Part shown: one piece after another, positions 36,290 to 45,360 of the stretch | Position numbering within the stretch: position 1 is the stretch's first letter | How the letters are laid out: each line of letters opens with the position of its first letter | Source: Microbulbifer harenosus | GTDB taxonomy: Bacteria > Pseudomonadota > Gammaproteobacteria > Pseudomonadales > Cellvibrionaceae | Length of the DNA: 64,000 bases | Assembly (NCBI RefSeq): GCF_005771435.1 | Contig: NZ_VANI01000016.1 | Span: forward strand, 1 to 64,000 | Direction: 5' to 3' | Translations under genes and position numbers: made by a program | Notes under the pieces: generated by a model | Told to the model about the DNA's origin: nothing | What the model saw: the letters and a program-made list of their open reading frames with translations, nothing else | Database searches by the model: none

Positions 36290-37264
36290 TTACTTGAGAT
36301 ATTGAATGTCGATGGCGTTGGTTTTTTCACGCGCGCGGTCCTGCCATCCTTGTATTCGCAACTTGCGTGCCAGAATGTACTGGGCCCAGAGTCCAAAACC
36401 CCATTTTTTGATCTGATATCTGGCTTTGTAAACGCGATTCTGGACAAAAATGTAGATACGCTCGCCGAGACTGAGCGAAGAATGCGCTGGTTTGTGGCGA
36501 ACATAGCCCGCCGCCTCAATCTGCCCGCCCAGGCGCAACTCAACCCAGCGGATATCCCGCTCAGACATTTTTCCCTGCCACTGATTAGCGTACTTTGCGG
36601 ATGGGCAGCTATAGCTTGTGTTACCCTCAATCTCCAGCATTTTTGGATCGAAGTTAATTTCCAGGAAGTCGCAAATCCGACTCAGCGTTGCTTCCGGATT
36701 GCTCACAAGGTCCTCATAGCGAACCTCCAGGCGCTGGCTTCCGGGCACCTGAGCGTTGAGGGCGGCGCGGTGCTGCTCAACCTTTTGCCAAAAGTAGGCA
36801 CCTTCATAGGTGTTTCCCGCCCAGCCCATTCCGATACAAGATTTTGCGACATCGCGCGGGTCGCGCATTAGGTTGATGTAGCGCGCTTTCGGCCATATTT
36901 TTGGCAGAAGATCAATACGCGAGTGAACGGAGGCACCGATCAGTCTGCGGGGCTTGCGCTGATGAAGCTGTCGCAGAAAATCCCGAACGAGCGCCGGGTA
37001 GTCCAGGCTCTGGTCGATCTCCAGATCCAGCGCCCGGGTTTGTCTGTCGCTGTTAACAAAGTGCCAATAGCTCGGCATCGTTGGCCATTGGTCACCGTGT
37101 GCCTGAGACACGGCACCTTCAAACTCACCAAACACATTGGTATCCGGGTGTTGATCCATCAGCAAGCGCAATAGCGTAGAGCCGGAGCGGAGGGGACCCA
37201 CAATAAACACCGGGCGTTCAAGCGCCTCCTGATGCGGTAGAAAATTCTCGTGAGTCATATCCAT
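36290..37264 (-). CDS. Sulfotransferase family protein
   Basis: A 324-aa sulfotransferase of the Sulfotransfer_3-like group. The PAPS loop is GPLRSGSTLLRLLM (23-36) and the 3'-phosphate motif is LMRDPRDVAKSCIGMGW (R134, S142). LEVRYEDLVSNPEATL is also typical. It is distinct in sequence from the sulfotransferase at 34298. As the first gene of the overlapping minus-strand EPS string, it probably sits next to that string's promoter in 37265-37830. The likely role is sulfation of the EPS or its precursor. Confidence 0.87.
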   Translation of the reverse strand: MDMTHENFLPHQEALERPVFIVGPLRSGSTLLRLLMDQHPDTNVFGEFEGAVSQAHGDQWPTMPSYWHFVNSDRQTRALDLEIDQSLDYPALVRDFLRQLHQRKPRRLIGASVHSRIDLLPKIWPKARYINLMRDPRDVAKSCIGMGWAGNTYEGAYFWQKVEQHRAALNAQVPGSQRLEVRYEDLVSNPEATLSRICDFLEINFDPKMLEIEGNTSYSCPSAKYANQWQGKMSERDIRWVELRLGGQIEAAGYVRHKPAHSSLSLGERIYIFVQNRVYKARYQIKKWGFGLWAQYILARKLRIQGWQDRAREKTNAIDIQYLK

Positions 37265-38016
37265 GTACTCTGTACGTCACAAAATTTTAGGGACCGTAGA
37301 TCAGCGCCCGCACTGCTTTTGCAAGCGGCGCGGTGAATGCCCGTTAATACGGCATATTTGGGGCGCACAGGCCTCGCCCCGGAACCGGCTAATTCCGGGA
37401 TGCTGAGGATGGGACGACCGGGGTCGACGCAGGCATCAGCAAAGGCGACTGAGACAACAGTCAGGCGGGATTGGAAAGGGGAATGGGGGCGAATGTTGCC
37501 GGCAGGCTATCGATCAATAGCCTTTCTGACCAGTCCCTGATCAACTGCATGCAATCCTTGCACAAGCTGTTGTGTTCGGTCCGACTCGGAGTTCGACACC
37601 AAGCACCCTTAATAACAAGCACCGTTATAAACAGGTAAATAAAACAGCGCAACGAACGACCAGCGACAATAACGGGGCAGGTCGAGACATTCGTCACACT
37701 TTATCAGGGAATCGTGACAATTCAAAAGCTTTACGTCAGTTTTTGCGACTCACCAAAGAGTCGGCCCCGATTGAACTGACAACGCGATCAGCCCGACGGT
37801 GCTATGCGGGGGTGTGGTGCTGGCGCGCACAAAAAAACCACCCGCTGGGTGGTCATTAAACAGAATTTGCCCTTTCACCGGCCGGCGCCCGCATTGTGCG
37901 GGCAAGTGGCAGGGCACCGGGGTCGACACTTGGAAATACAGAATTCCGTTTCTGTCCTTGCGCAATCCTTCACGCGATTACCTCAAAGTACCGACGCCGC
38001 TGCCCTGCCCTGCCGC
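37265..38016. other. 752-bp intergenic region between the EPS string and fpr
   Basis: No convincing gene; short open frames on both strands lack ribosome sites and family features. It holds a strong terminator for fpr (37831-37853) and, further on, a 7-bp hairpin without T-run (GCCCGCA 37887-37893 with 37897-37903). The promoter of the EPS string should lie between 37265 and 37830, but I could not place a well-spaced -35/-10 pair. Confidence 0.5.
37831..37853 (-). terminator. Rho-independent terminator after fpr
   Basis: On the minus strand ACCACCC-AGC-GGGTGGT is followed directly by a run of Ts (TTTTTTTGTG). It is a canonical intrinsic terminator, placed about 165 bp beyond the fpr stop. 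It insulates the EPS string from fpr transcription. Confidence 0.85.
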
Positions 38017-38793
38017 TTACTTCTCGACGAAAGCGCGCTCGATAACGTACTCGTGGGGAACGCCTGCACGGGTCTCTCTGAAGCCCCATTCATCGAGGAT
38101 ACGGGTAAGGTCCTTCAGCATGGACGGTGATCCGCACAGCATGAAACGGTCTTCTTCGAGGTTCGGTTTCGGCAGATTCAGGTCACTAAAAATCTTGCCG
38201 GAGAGCATCAGGTCGGTGAGGCGGCCGTTGTTGCGGTAGGCCTCGCGGGTAACAGTGGGGTAATACAACAGCCCCTGCTGTACCATTTCGCCGAAGAATT
38301 CGTGTTCCGGCAGTTCTTTCTCGATGTAATCCTGGTACGCCAGCTCGGATTTATAGCGCACGCCGTGGGTCAGGATCACCTGGTCAAAGCGCTCGTACAC
38401 GCTCGGGTCGCGGATGATGCTCATGAACGGCGCGAGTCCGGTGCCGGTAGACAACAGCCACAGGCGCTTGCCCGGCAACAGGTGATCCGCCACCAGGGTG
38501 CCGGTCGGCTTGCGACCGACGAAGATTTCGTCACCCGGTTTGATCTTCTGCAGCTGGGATGTCAGCGGGCCATCCGGCACCTTGATGCTGAAAAACTCCA
38601 GCTCGTCCTCGTAGTTGGCACTGGCAATGGAGTAAGCGCGCAGCAGGGGGCGGCCGTTCGGCTGTTCCAGGCCGATCATGGTGAAGTGGCCGTTTTCGAA
38701 GCGAAACGCCGGATCGCGGCTGGTCTTGAAGCTGAAAAGGGTGTCGTTCCAGTGATGGACTTCGAGCACCGTCTCCTTATTCAAATTTGACAT
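38017..38793 (-). CDS. fpr: Ferredoxin/flavodoxin-NADP+ reductase
   Basis: A 258-aa flavoenzyme exchanging electrons between NADPH and ferredoxin or flavodoxin. FAD-binding motifs are RPLLRAYSIAS and GPLTSQLQ. The NADP-binding part has LLSTGTGLAPFMSII, LTHGVRYKSELAYQ and DRFMLCGSPSMLKDL, and the C-terminus YVIERAFVEK is typical of bacterial Fpr proteins ending in an aromatic-acidic tail. The length is normal. It is divergent from a LysR regulator 124 bp away, as in the Pseudomonas fpr-finR pair, so oxidative or redox-stress induction is likely. Confidence 0.95.
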   Translation of the reverse strand: MSNLNKETVLEVHHWNDTLFSFKTSRDPAFRFENGHFTMIGLEQPNGRPLLRAYSIASANYEDELEFFSIKVPDGPLTSQLQKIKPGDEIFVGRKPTGTLVADHLLPGKRLWLLSTGTGLAPFMSIIRDPSVYERFDQVILTHGVRYKSELAYQDYIEKELPEHEFFGEMVQQGLLYYPTVTREAYRNNGRLTDLMLSGKIFSDLNLPKPNLEEDRFMLCGSPSMLKDLTRILDEWGFRETRAGVPHEYVIERAFVEK

Positions 38794-38917
38794 AACTATA
38801 GAACCACTTATTCCTGACCTTTTTGCTGGGTGAATTCTAGCGCTGGTATATCTATAGGCAAAATGGGATATTTCGATATTCCTTATCTATTAGTTTGATG
38901 AAGGGTCGACCCTCCCT
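38794..38917. promoter_or_regulatory. fpr/LysR divergent control region
   Basis: This 124-bp region must hold both promoters. An imperfect inverted repeat around 38866-38882 (ATAT-TTCG-ATAT within GGATATTTCGATATTCC) has the T-N11-A form of LysR boxes and is a candidate binding site for the adjacent regulator. Confidence 0.45.
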
Positions 38918-39799
38918 ATGCGTTATTCCCTGCGCCAGTTGGAAGTCTTTCTCGCCTGCGCCCATCACCAGAATGTGAGCCGCGCCGCCGAGAGCCTGAA
39001 CATGTCCCAGTCCGCCGCATCGACCGCATTGAAAGAGTTCGAGCAGCAGTTCGACCTGCGTCTGTTCGAGCGGACCGGAAAACGCCTGCGCCTGAACGAG
39101 CTGGGGCGCCAGCTGTGGCCGCGGGCAGAGGAACTGCTGGAACGGGCGCGGGAACTGGAAGACACGCTGCTGGCCCACGGTGACCTCGGGCGCCTGAAAA
39201 TCGGCGCAACGCTCACCATCGGCAACTATTTGGCGGCAGGGATCATGGCCCGCTATATGGAGATACAGCCAGGAGCACGGGTGGAGTTGGAAGTGGCCAA
39301 CACCTCGGCGGTGGCACAGCGGGTACTCAGTTTCGAGCTGGATCTTGGACTGGTAGAGGGTGAACTCAATCACCCCGACCTGGAGATGATCCCCTGGCGG
39401 AATGACGAACTGGTGGTGTTCTGTGCACCGGAGCACCCGCTGGCGAGCCGCCCACGGCTTGACGACGAGGACCTGAAAGCGGCGACCTGGATTCTGCGGG
39501 AAACCGGCTCCGGCACTCGCCAGACCTTCGAGCGCGCCATGGCCGGATTATTGCCGGAACTGAACATCCGTCTTGAGCTGCAACACACAGAGGCAATCAA
39601 ACGCGCGGTGGAAGCCGGTCTCGGCATCAGCTGCCTGTCGCGGGTTTCCCTCACCGATGCATTCAAGCGAGGCGCACTAGTTGAGCTGCCCGTACCGCAT
39701 AGGGACTTTCGCCGCGAATTTTACTTCGCCCTGCATCGGCAAAAGTACCGCAGCGCCGGTATCGAGCGCTGGCTGGAGCTCTGCCGACAGATTGCGTGA
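38918..39799 (+). CDS. LysR-family transcriptional regulator (FinR-like)
   Basis: A 293-aa LysR-type regulator. The N-terminal winged helix-turn-helix is RQLEVFLACAHHQNVSRAAE followed by LNMSQSAASTALKEFEQQF. The co-inducer domain (about 90-293) has the usual two-lobe pattern, with LGRLKIGATLTIGNYLAA. It is divergent from fpr, the arrangement of FinR (fpr inducer regulator) in Pseudomonas, so activation of fpr under redox stress is the likely role. The effector is not evident. Confidence 0.85.
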   Translation: MRYSLRQLEVFLACAHHQNVSRAAESLNMSQSAASTALKEFEQQFDLRLFERTGKRLRLNELGRQLWPRAEELLERARELEDTLLAHGDLGRLKIGATLTIGNYLAAGIMARYMEIQPGARVELEVANTSAVAQRVLSFELDLGLVEGELNHPDLEMIPWRNDELVVFCAPEHPLASRPRLDDEDLKAATWILRETGSGTRQTFERAMAGLLPELNIRLELQHTEAIKRAVEAGLGISCLSRVSLTDAFKRGALVELPVPHRDFRREFYFALHRQKYRSAGIERWLELCRQIA

Positions 39800-39814
39800 G
39801 CGGGTATTGGGTCT

Positions 39815-41284
39815 TTATTCATTCTGCTGTCCAGCCCGCCTGGCCTCCAAACGGCGGATGAACTCTTGGAGAATCAGGCGGTACAGTTCCTTGCCCAGAT
39901 ACTTGTCTTCCACACTGCTGTCGATAGAGGGGTTGTCGTTCACCTCGATCACATAGCCCTTTCCGGCGGACTCCTTTACATCGACCCCGTAAAGACCGCG
40001 GCCGATCGGCTTAGTGGCCTTGATGGCGGCCTGCAGCACCGCTTTTGGCACCTCGAAGGTGGGCAATGTGTCGAACCCACCGCTGACGCTCTTCTTGTTG
40101 GTGTGGCTGTAGATCTGCCAGTGGTTCTTGACCATGTAGTAGCGGCACGCGTACAGCGGTTTGTTGTCGAGCACACCGATGCGCCAATCGAATTCCGTGT
40201 ACAGGAACTCCTGCGCCAGCAGCAGGCTCGACTCGGCAAACAGCTCATCCAGCTTACCGAGCTCGGCCTCCGTGTTCACTTTCACCATGCCCTTGGAGAA
40301 GGCGCCATCGGGGATTTTCACCACCATCGGCAGGCCCAATTCTGCCGCCGCCTGACGGATTCCCTCCTCGTCGCCACGGCGCAGGATACGAGTGCGCGGC
40401 GCCGGGACCTTGTTGTTTTCGAACAGGTCAGCGAGGTAGATTTTGTTAGTACAGCGCATGATGCTGGTCGGATCGTCCAATACCACCAGGCCTTCTGCTT
40501 CCGCCTTTTTGGCAAAGCGATAGGTGTGGTGGTCGATGGCGGTAGTCTCACGAATAAACAGTGCGTCGAATTCCGACAGACGCATGTAGTCTCCGGGTCC
40601 GATCAACTCTACCGACAACCCCAGTTCGCGCCCGGCACTGACGAATTTTTTGATCGCCGGGCCGTCGGAAGGCGGTAATTTTTCCTCCGGATTCACCAGG
40701 ATCGCCAGATCGTAACGGCTGTTGGCCGGCTTGCGGTGCTGGCGCCAGACCTTGTTGCTGAAGTTGTCCAGCGCCTCGGCAAACTCGGTCTCTTCCGACT
40801 CGCTCAGTTCCTTGTGGGAACACACTTTCAGCTCGACGATCTCCCACTGGGGATCAGCGCGCAGATGGATCTCCAGGACCGGGCAGGCAAAGCGGTCGAA
40901 CAGCACCCGCGCCAGCGGTTGCAGGGACGGCTCGCTGCAGCGGCCGAAGTAAGACTTCACCACCCACTCAGCACCCGAGGCTGGCGGCTTCAACTTTGCC
41001 AGCGAGGGCATTGCCTGCGCCAACTGCAGTTTGTACAACTGCGGCAATGCCAAATCATTGAGGGTGCGCACACTCGGCAGCACATTGTGGCTGCGCGCCT
41101 CCGCCAGCAGCGAACAATAGTAGCCCTCGCTGCGGTAGTCGTAGCTGCCACAAAGGTTGATCACGCGCACCCGCTGCTGGCGCGCGGGCAGCGCAAGGTA
41201 ATCCGCAAAAGTAATAACCCGCTCACTGGGGTAATAGGGAGCCCAGTCTTCGGGCTTGTCGATCACAATAAGGACCTGGGACAT
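39815..41284 (-). CDS. RimK family ATP-grasp protein with N-terminal RLAN-type domain
   Basis: A 489-aa protein. The N-terminal ~180 residues form the domain found before RimK-like ATP-grasps (VLIVIDKPEDWAPYYPSE, LCGSYDYRSEGYYCSLLAEA). The ATP-grasp domain (about 270-480) has VVLDDPTSIMRCTNKIYLADLF, MVVKIPDGAFSKGMVKV, LLAQEFLYTEFDWRIGVL and the metal-binding VIEVNDNPSID. It probably ligates an amino acid or other amine to a carboxylate of a peptide or protein. The substrate is unknown. It is convergent with the LysR gene (15 bp) and divergent from the FadR-type regulator. Housekeeping-like context, not obviously tied to either neighbour. Confidence 0.85.
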   Translation of the reverse strand: MSQVLIVIDKPEDWAPYYPSERVITFADYLALPARQQRVRVINLCGSYDYRSEGYYCSLLAEARSHNVLPSVRTLNDLALPQLYKLQLAQAMPSLAKLKPPASGAEWVVKSYFGRCSEPSLQPLARVLFDRFACPVLEIHLRADPQWEIVELKVCSHKELSESEETEFAEALDNFSNKVWRQHRKPANSRYDLAILVNPEEKLPPSDGPAIKKFVSAGRELGLSVELIGPGDYMRLSEFDALFIRETTAIDHHTYRFAKKAEAEGLVVLDDPTSIMRCTNKIYLADLFENNKVPAPRTRILRRGDEEGIRQAAAELGLPMVVKIPDGAFSKGMVKVNTEAELGKLDELFAESSLLLAQEFLYTEFDWRIGVLDNKPLYACRYYMVKNHWQIYSHTNKKSVSGGFDTLPTFEVPKAVLQAAIKATKPIGRGLYGVDVKESAGKGYVIEVNDNPSIDSSVEDKYLGKELYRLILQEFIRRLEARRAGQQNE

Positions 41285-41610
41285 GAATAAGGGATGCGCC
41301 TCGGTATAGAAATGTGTGGTGTTGTGTGGGCGGCGAAGGGACTGAAATGGCCCGTTTGATCTGCGAAAGATAGAAGAATTTGCCCCCTCTGCCTAATACT
41401 ATTTAAGGCTCTATTCCGCACTTGGGAAACCGCTAGGTAACGCACGCCGCATGCCAGCCGTCACCCTCCACCGCCGACATGACTAATCCGTCACTCGATC
41501 TGTCACAAGCAGCCATCATACCAGTGGCAATTGCCTGTATGACCAATTGTGGTAGTATCCCGATATTGTGAACATCAAGCTGCAACCTTGGAGCTATATC
41601 AAAGAACACC
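41285..41610. promoter_or_regulatory. Divergent region upstream of the FadR-family regulator
   Basis: 326 bp with no convincing gene. At 41541-41553 GACCAATTGTGGT (minus: ACCACAATTGGTC) contains an ATTGGT half-site like those near the alginate genes, about 60 bp before the regulator start, suggesting autoregulation. CAATTG also occurs at 41528-41533. Promoters for both flanking genes must lie here but are not clear. Confidence 0.4.
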
Positions 41611-42390
41611 ATGATGAAAACTGCATTTTTGAGCAATAGCCGCCGCATATATCAACAGGTGGTGGAGAAGATGCTGGCGCTGCTCGATAGCGGTGAATAC
41701 CCGCCGGGCGTACGCCTGCCTTCTGAACGCGAGTTGTCGGAAATGTTCGACGTAAGCCGCCCTAGTATTCGCGAGGCTATTATTGCGCTGGAGGTTATGG
41801 GCCGCGTTTCTGTACGTACGGGGTCAGGTGTTTATGTCATCGAGCCCGTCAATACCTTTACCGACACCAAGGAATTCAGCCCGTTTGAATTGACCGAGGC
41901 GCGAGTGTTGGTTGAGGGCGAAGCAGCTGCGCTGGCAGCGACCATGATCACCGACGACCAGCTCGAAGAACTGCGCAATGCCTATCGGGACATGGTGCGC
42001 GAGAACGAGGAGGGAAATCTCACCTCTGAGCGCGCTGATCGCAAGTTTCACGAAGTGATTTCCCGCGCGACCAACAACCGTGTACTGATGAGCACGATTG
42101 CGAAATTATGGGATATCCAGGGACAGTCTCCGGATATCCAGTATGTGCACAAGTCCGTATGTCGAAAGGACGGACAAAAGCGCCTTGCGGAACACAAGGC
42201 AATCCTGCAGGCCTTGGAGGCTCGCGATGCCAACGCCGCGCGCCGCGCCATGCGCTTGCATTTCAGTCGTTCACTGAATGCACTGCACGATGCTTCAGAG
42301 GCAAAGGCGGTGGAAGTGGTTCGTCGGGAAATTTCCGAGCGGCGAAAACGCTTCTCCATTGACCGGCTGGAAGAGGGCACCGGGTTTTAG
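41611..42390 (+). CDS. FadR-family (GntR/FCD) transcriptional regulator
   Basis: A 259-aa regulator. The winged helix-turn-helix (about 10-75) shows YPPGVRLPSERELSEMFDVS, RPSIREAIIALEVMG and VRTGSGVYV. The FCD domain (about 90-240) carries ADRKFHEVI and HKAILQALEARD with metal-ligand His residues. UxuR/ExuR-type members of this family respond to uronates or their breakdown products. Its position beside the polysaccharide-use genes and the ATTGGT/ACCAAT half-sites nearby suggest it represses the alginate and TonB-receptor units. The start may be the second Met (41614). A strong hairpin follows the gene. Confidence 0.85.
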   Translation: MMKTAFLSNSRRIYQQVVEKMLALLDSGEYPPGVRLPSERELSEMFDVSRPSIREAIIALEVMGRVSVRTGSGVYVIEPVNTFTDTKEFSPFELTEARVLVEGEAAALAATMITDDQLEELRNAYRDMVRENEEGNLTSERADRKFHEVISRATNNRVLMSTIAKLWDIQGQSPDIQYVHKSVCRKDGQKRLAEHKAILQALEARDANAARRAMRLHFSRSLNALHDASEAKAVEVVRREISERRKRFSIDRLEEGTGF

Positions 42391-42469
42391 CGTCTGTTTT
42401 TCGGATGACTTATGGGTGACAGCGGTCCCGGGATTCCCTAGCGATCATCCTCTGGACTCTCCAGCGCGG

Positions 42470-42503
42470 TTCCGGAATATTGCACGGTGGCAATATTCCG
42501 GAA
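42470..42503. terminator. Strong bidirectional hairpin between convergent genes
   Basis: A perfect 14-bp stem (TTCCGGAATATTGC, 42470-42483, with 42490-42503) around a 6-base loop, followed by AAATTTCG on the plus strand. It lies between the convergent stops of the FadR-type regulator (42390) and the lipoprotein (42550) and probably terminates both. Confidence 0.65.
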
Positions 42504-42549
42504 AATTTCGCTGTTTCAACCAACAGTCGGCGCCGAGAGGCGGCCAGGG

Positions 42550-45276
42550 CTACTCATCGAGGCTGTCATAGACAGACAGGTCGTCCACATAAGCACTCGT
42601 AGCACTGGTACCACTGACTGTTCCATATTTGATCTCCACCCGGTCGGGGACGAGACCGCCGATAACGACCTCATACGCGGTACCGATCGGGTTGCCATTG
42701 AGATATAACGCGTAGCTGTTGCTGGAATCAATGTCCACCCAGCGCATTTCGACGTCATTCCATTGGCCAGGAACATAACTGCCCACTTCAGCTTGGCTGC
42801 CATCCGCAGCGCGTCGGTATAACCTTCCGCTCGCCGTTAAAATTGTTTCCGCAATCTTGTTCGCGGAGGCTGAGTTACCACCAGAGAACACCGTCAGGTA
42901 AAGGGTCGAGTCCGCATCCTCGGGCATCCAGATTGAAGCTTTGAAACTGCCGGTGTTGAGCGCGGAATCCGCACTCAGTCGCAACTTTCCGGCATCGCTG
43001 GTCAACGTGTCGGAAATTTTCACGGACTGGGAACCGGACTGCGCCTGCTCGGCGCTGATCACCGCTTCTACGGAGGTGAACGGCTCACTGGGAGCCGTGC
43101 CCAGTTGCTCCGCATCAAAATCGAACTGCGCGGTTTCGTCGGTATCGCCACCGTTTTCGGATTCACACGAGAAACAACGCGCGAACGCAGAAATGTCATC
43201 GACGAAGATACTGGTTCCACTGGTACTGCTGGAAGTACCGTACTTTATCTCGACGCGGTCCGGAATCAGGCCACCCAACACCGACTCATAACCGGAACCA
43301 ACCAACACACCATTCAGGTACAGTGAATAGCTACCGCTGGTTCCAATATCCTCCCATGCGAATTCGAAGTCATTCCACTGCTCAACACTGTAGCTGCCGA
43401 CCGAATTTTGCGAGCCGTCAGCACCGCGCAATCGCAAATCGCCGGCCGAAGTCAAAATCGCTTCAGCTACCTTATTAGAGGCCGAAGAGTTTCCTCCGGA
43501 AAATAGCGTTAGATAAGCGGTGGTGTCCATATTATTCGGAACCCACACGGAGACCCGGAAGCTGCCACTGGCTGCTGCCGCCGGAGCGGTTACACGCAAT
43601 TTACCATTGTCGGTGGTGGAAGTATCAGACAGCTTCACCGCCTGGCTGCCAGACTTGGCCTGTTCGCTGCTAACCACCGCCTCGACCGAGGTAAAGGGGT
43701 CAGCCGGCGCGGCCCCCAGCAAATCCGACTCGAAATCGTACCGGGGCGCTGCAGTGCTGGAACTTTCCGCGTCCAACGGACAGGTGTTGGTGCCCTCTGC
43801 GATACAGAAGTCATTGAAGCGAAGGCTTTCATCCCTCAGATCTGCGCTTTCGAGAATATTGCGGTAGATGCCCCATTTAGGTCGATTGAACGAAGCACCG
43901 GTACGAAACATATCGATATTGTTGTTGATGTAAGAAAGCAAGGTCTCCTGGGTAAGATAGTCGCGCAGAATAATTTCGAAGTAGCCTGATGTGTCGACAC
44001 TGCGTATGCGGACAAACGCGTCTATCCATTTGTTGTTGAACAGGCTCAGATCCTTTTCAACAAGAACATTGTTCACAGATCCCTCTTCTGATCCACTGAC
44101 GTGCACTACCTGTAACCGATTGGTACTGGACTTGCGCGGGATAATGCTGACAATCGGATTTGAGTCATCACCGCCGACGGGTTTCAACTGGAAGATATGT
44201 GTGAACCGGGTCGAAGGTTGGAACTGGTCGGGCAGACGGAATTTCCAACGGAAACTGTGCCATTCGCCCTCACTGGAAAGGAGTTCCGGTGGTGATTGAC
44301 TGTAGGTTTTCACTTCCAGACGTTGCCGGTCGCTCTTGCCGGTCGAACAGTCGATATCGTCGCTCAGGTGGATGTTGAACTGAAACACCGGCGCATTGAG
44401 CAACTCATCATCAACTTCGGTGATATGGCGACCAAATTCGTTGTGCCCGCCGGCACACTCTTGCTCCTCAACCGGATTGCCGCCAAACGCCGCGGCAAAG
44501 AGTTCAAAGGCATTATCGGTATCCGCACCATCTGCAGATACGAGGGCGCGTCGGTTGACGGAAGAATCCAGGGACGCCTGCAGGTGGCTTACGGCGTCCG
44601 ATTCCGGCACCAGCGAAGTAGTACCCGAGCCTGAGTTGGCTACCAGAGTCGCACTGTCGCTTTCAAAAGTGGTGGAGTCTGTGGAGAAATCAAGCGCGTA
44701 GCCCGCCTGTAAGGCCATATTGTCGATGGAAATGCCATTGCTCGGATTGCCGTCCTTGTCCAGTGAAAGCAACAGGCGGGTCATGTTGATTACCACCTGA
44801 TCGCCAACGGGTAGATTACCCCCAGCCAGGTCGATCGGCGTGATCGTCGGCCGCGCTCGCACAGTGGGGAATTTCAGGTCTCCAATATAGAAAGTGACAC
44901 TCTCGCCTTCGCGGTAAAGGAACAGCCCATCATCACCGGTGGTGACGAGCGAGTCCTGGCCAACACTCTCGGTGCGGTAGCCAATTCCGCCCACTGCCGA
45001 GTCGATCAGGAATCCAAACTTCAAATCGTCGGGAAGATCACCATTCGGCGGAGGAGTGGAAGCACCGCTGCTCGACGAGCTTGAACCACTACTTGAACTG
45101 CCACTCGATGAGCCACCGCTTGAGCTGCTGCCGTCACTCGGTGGCTGGGTCTCCACTTTAGAACCCGGATATTCATATTCATTTTCTGCACTACAACCGC
45201 AGATAAAAGCCACAACCAAAGAAATGACGAACCATTTTCTCGCAGGCCCTGTAGCCTGTTTATTATTCCGTATCAT
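42550..45276 (-). CDS. Multidomain lipoprotein: Ser-rich linker, jelly-roll domain and two CBM-like repeats
   Basis: A 908-aa exported lipoprotein (C28 in FICGCS). After a Gly/Ser linker (about 48-72) comes a small domain with LFLYREGESVTFYIGDLKFP. A central region (about 290-500) follows, including RQRLEVKTYSQSPPELL, WHSFRWKFRLPDQF, THIFQLKP and RPKWGIYRNIL, which resembles concanavalin-like polysaccharide-lyase jelly rolls such as PL20 or PL7 relatives. Two homologous ~190-aa repeats end the protein (about 511-700 and 716-908; DPFTSVEAVVSSEQAKSGSQ in the first), probably carbohydrate-binding. The enzyme assignment is tentative and no catalytic residues are placed. It is the last gene of the TonB receptor-esterase-lipoprotein group. 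Confidence 0.7.
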   Translation of the reverse strand: MIRNNKQATGPARKWFVISLVVAFICGCSAENEYEYPGSKVETQPPSDGSSSSGGSSSGSSSSGSSSSSSGASTPPPNGDLPDDLKFGFLIDSAVGGIGYRTESVGQDSLVTTGDDGLFLYREGESVTFYIGDLKFPTVRARPTITPIDLAGGNLPVGDQVVINMTRLLLSLDKDGNPSNGISIDNMALQAGYALDFSTDSTTFESDSATLVANSGSGTTSLVPESDAVSHLQASLDSSVNRRALVSADGADTDNAFELFAAAFGGNPVEEQECAGGHNEFGRHITEVDDELLNAPVFQFNIHLSDDIDCSTGKSDRQRLEVKTYSQSPPELLSSEGEWHSFRWKFRLPDQFQPSTRFTHIFQLKPVGGDDSNPIVSIIPRKSSTNRLQVVHVSGSEEGSVNNVLVEKDLSLFNNKWIDAFVRIRSVDTSGYFEIILRDYLTQETLLSYINNNIDMFRTGASFNRPKWGIYRNILESADLRDESLRFNDFCIAEGTNTCPLDAESSSTAAPRYDFESDLLGAAPADPFTSVEAVVSSEQAKSGSQAVKLSDTSTTDNGKLRVTAPAAAASGSFRVSVWVPNNMDTTAYLTLFSGGNSSASNKVAEAILTSAGDLRLRGADGSQNSVGSYSVEQWNDFEFAWEDIGTSGSYSLYLNGVLVGSGYESVLGGLIPDRVEIKYGTSSSTSGTSIFVDDISAFARCFSCESENGGDTDETAQFDFDAEQLGTAPSEPFTSVEAVISAEQAQSGSQSVKISDTLTSDAGKLRLSADSALNTGSFKASIWMPEDADSTLYLTVFSGGNSASANKIAETILTASGRLYRRAADGSQAEVGSYVPGQWNDVEMRWVDIDSSNSYALYLNGNPIGTAYEVVIGGLVPDRVEIKYGTVSGTSATSAYVDDLSVYDSLDE

Positions 45277-45360
45277 TTAATTTACCTGTTATTTTTCCCT
45301 TTCACCCGCTGTCATGTATTCCACAACGTGGTGCAGACGGTTGCCATAGCGAACCGCCGT

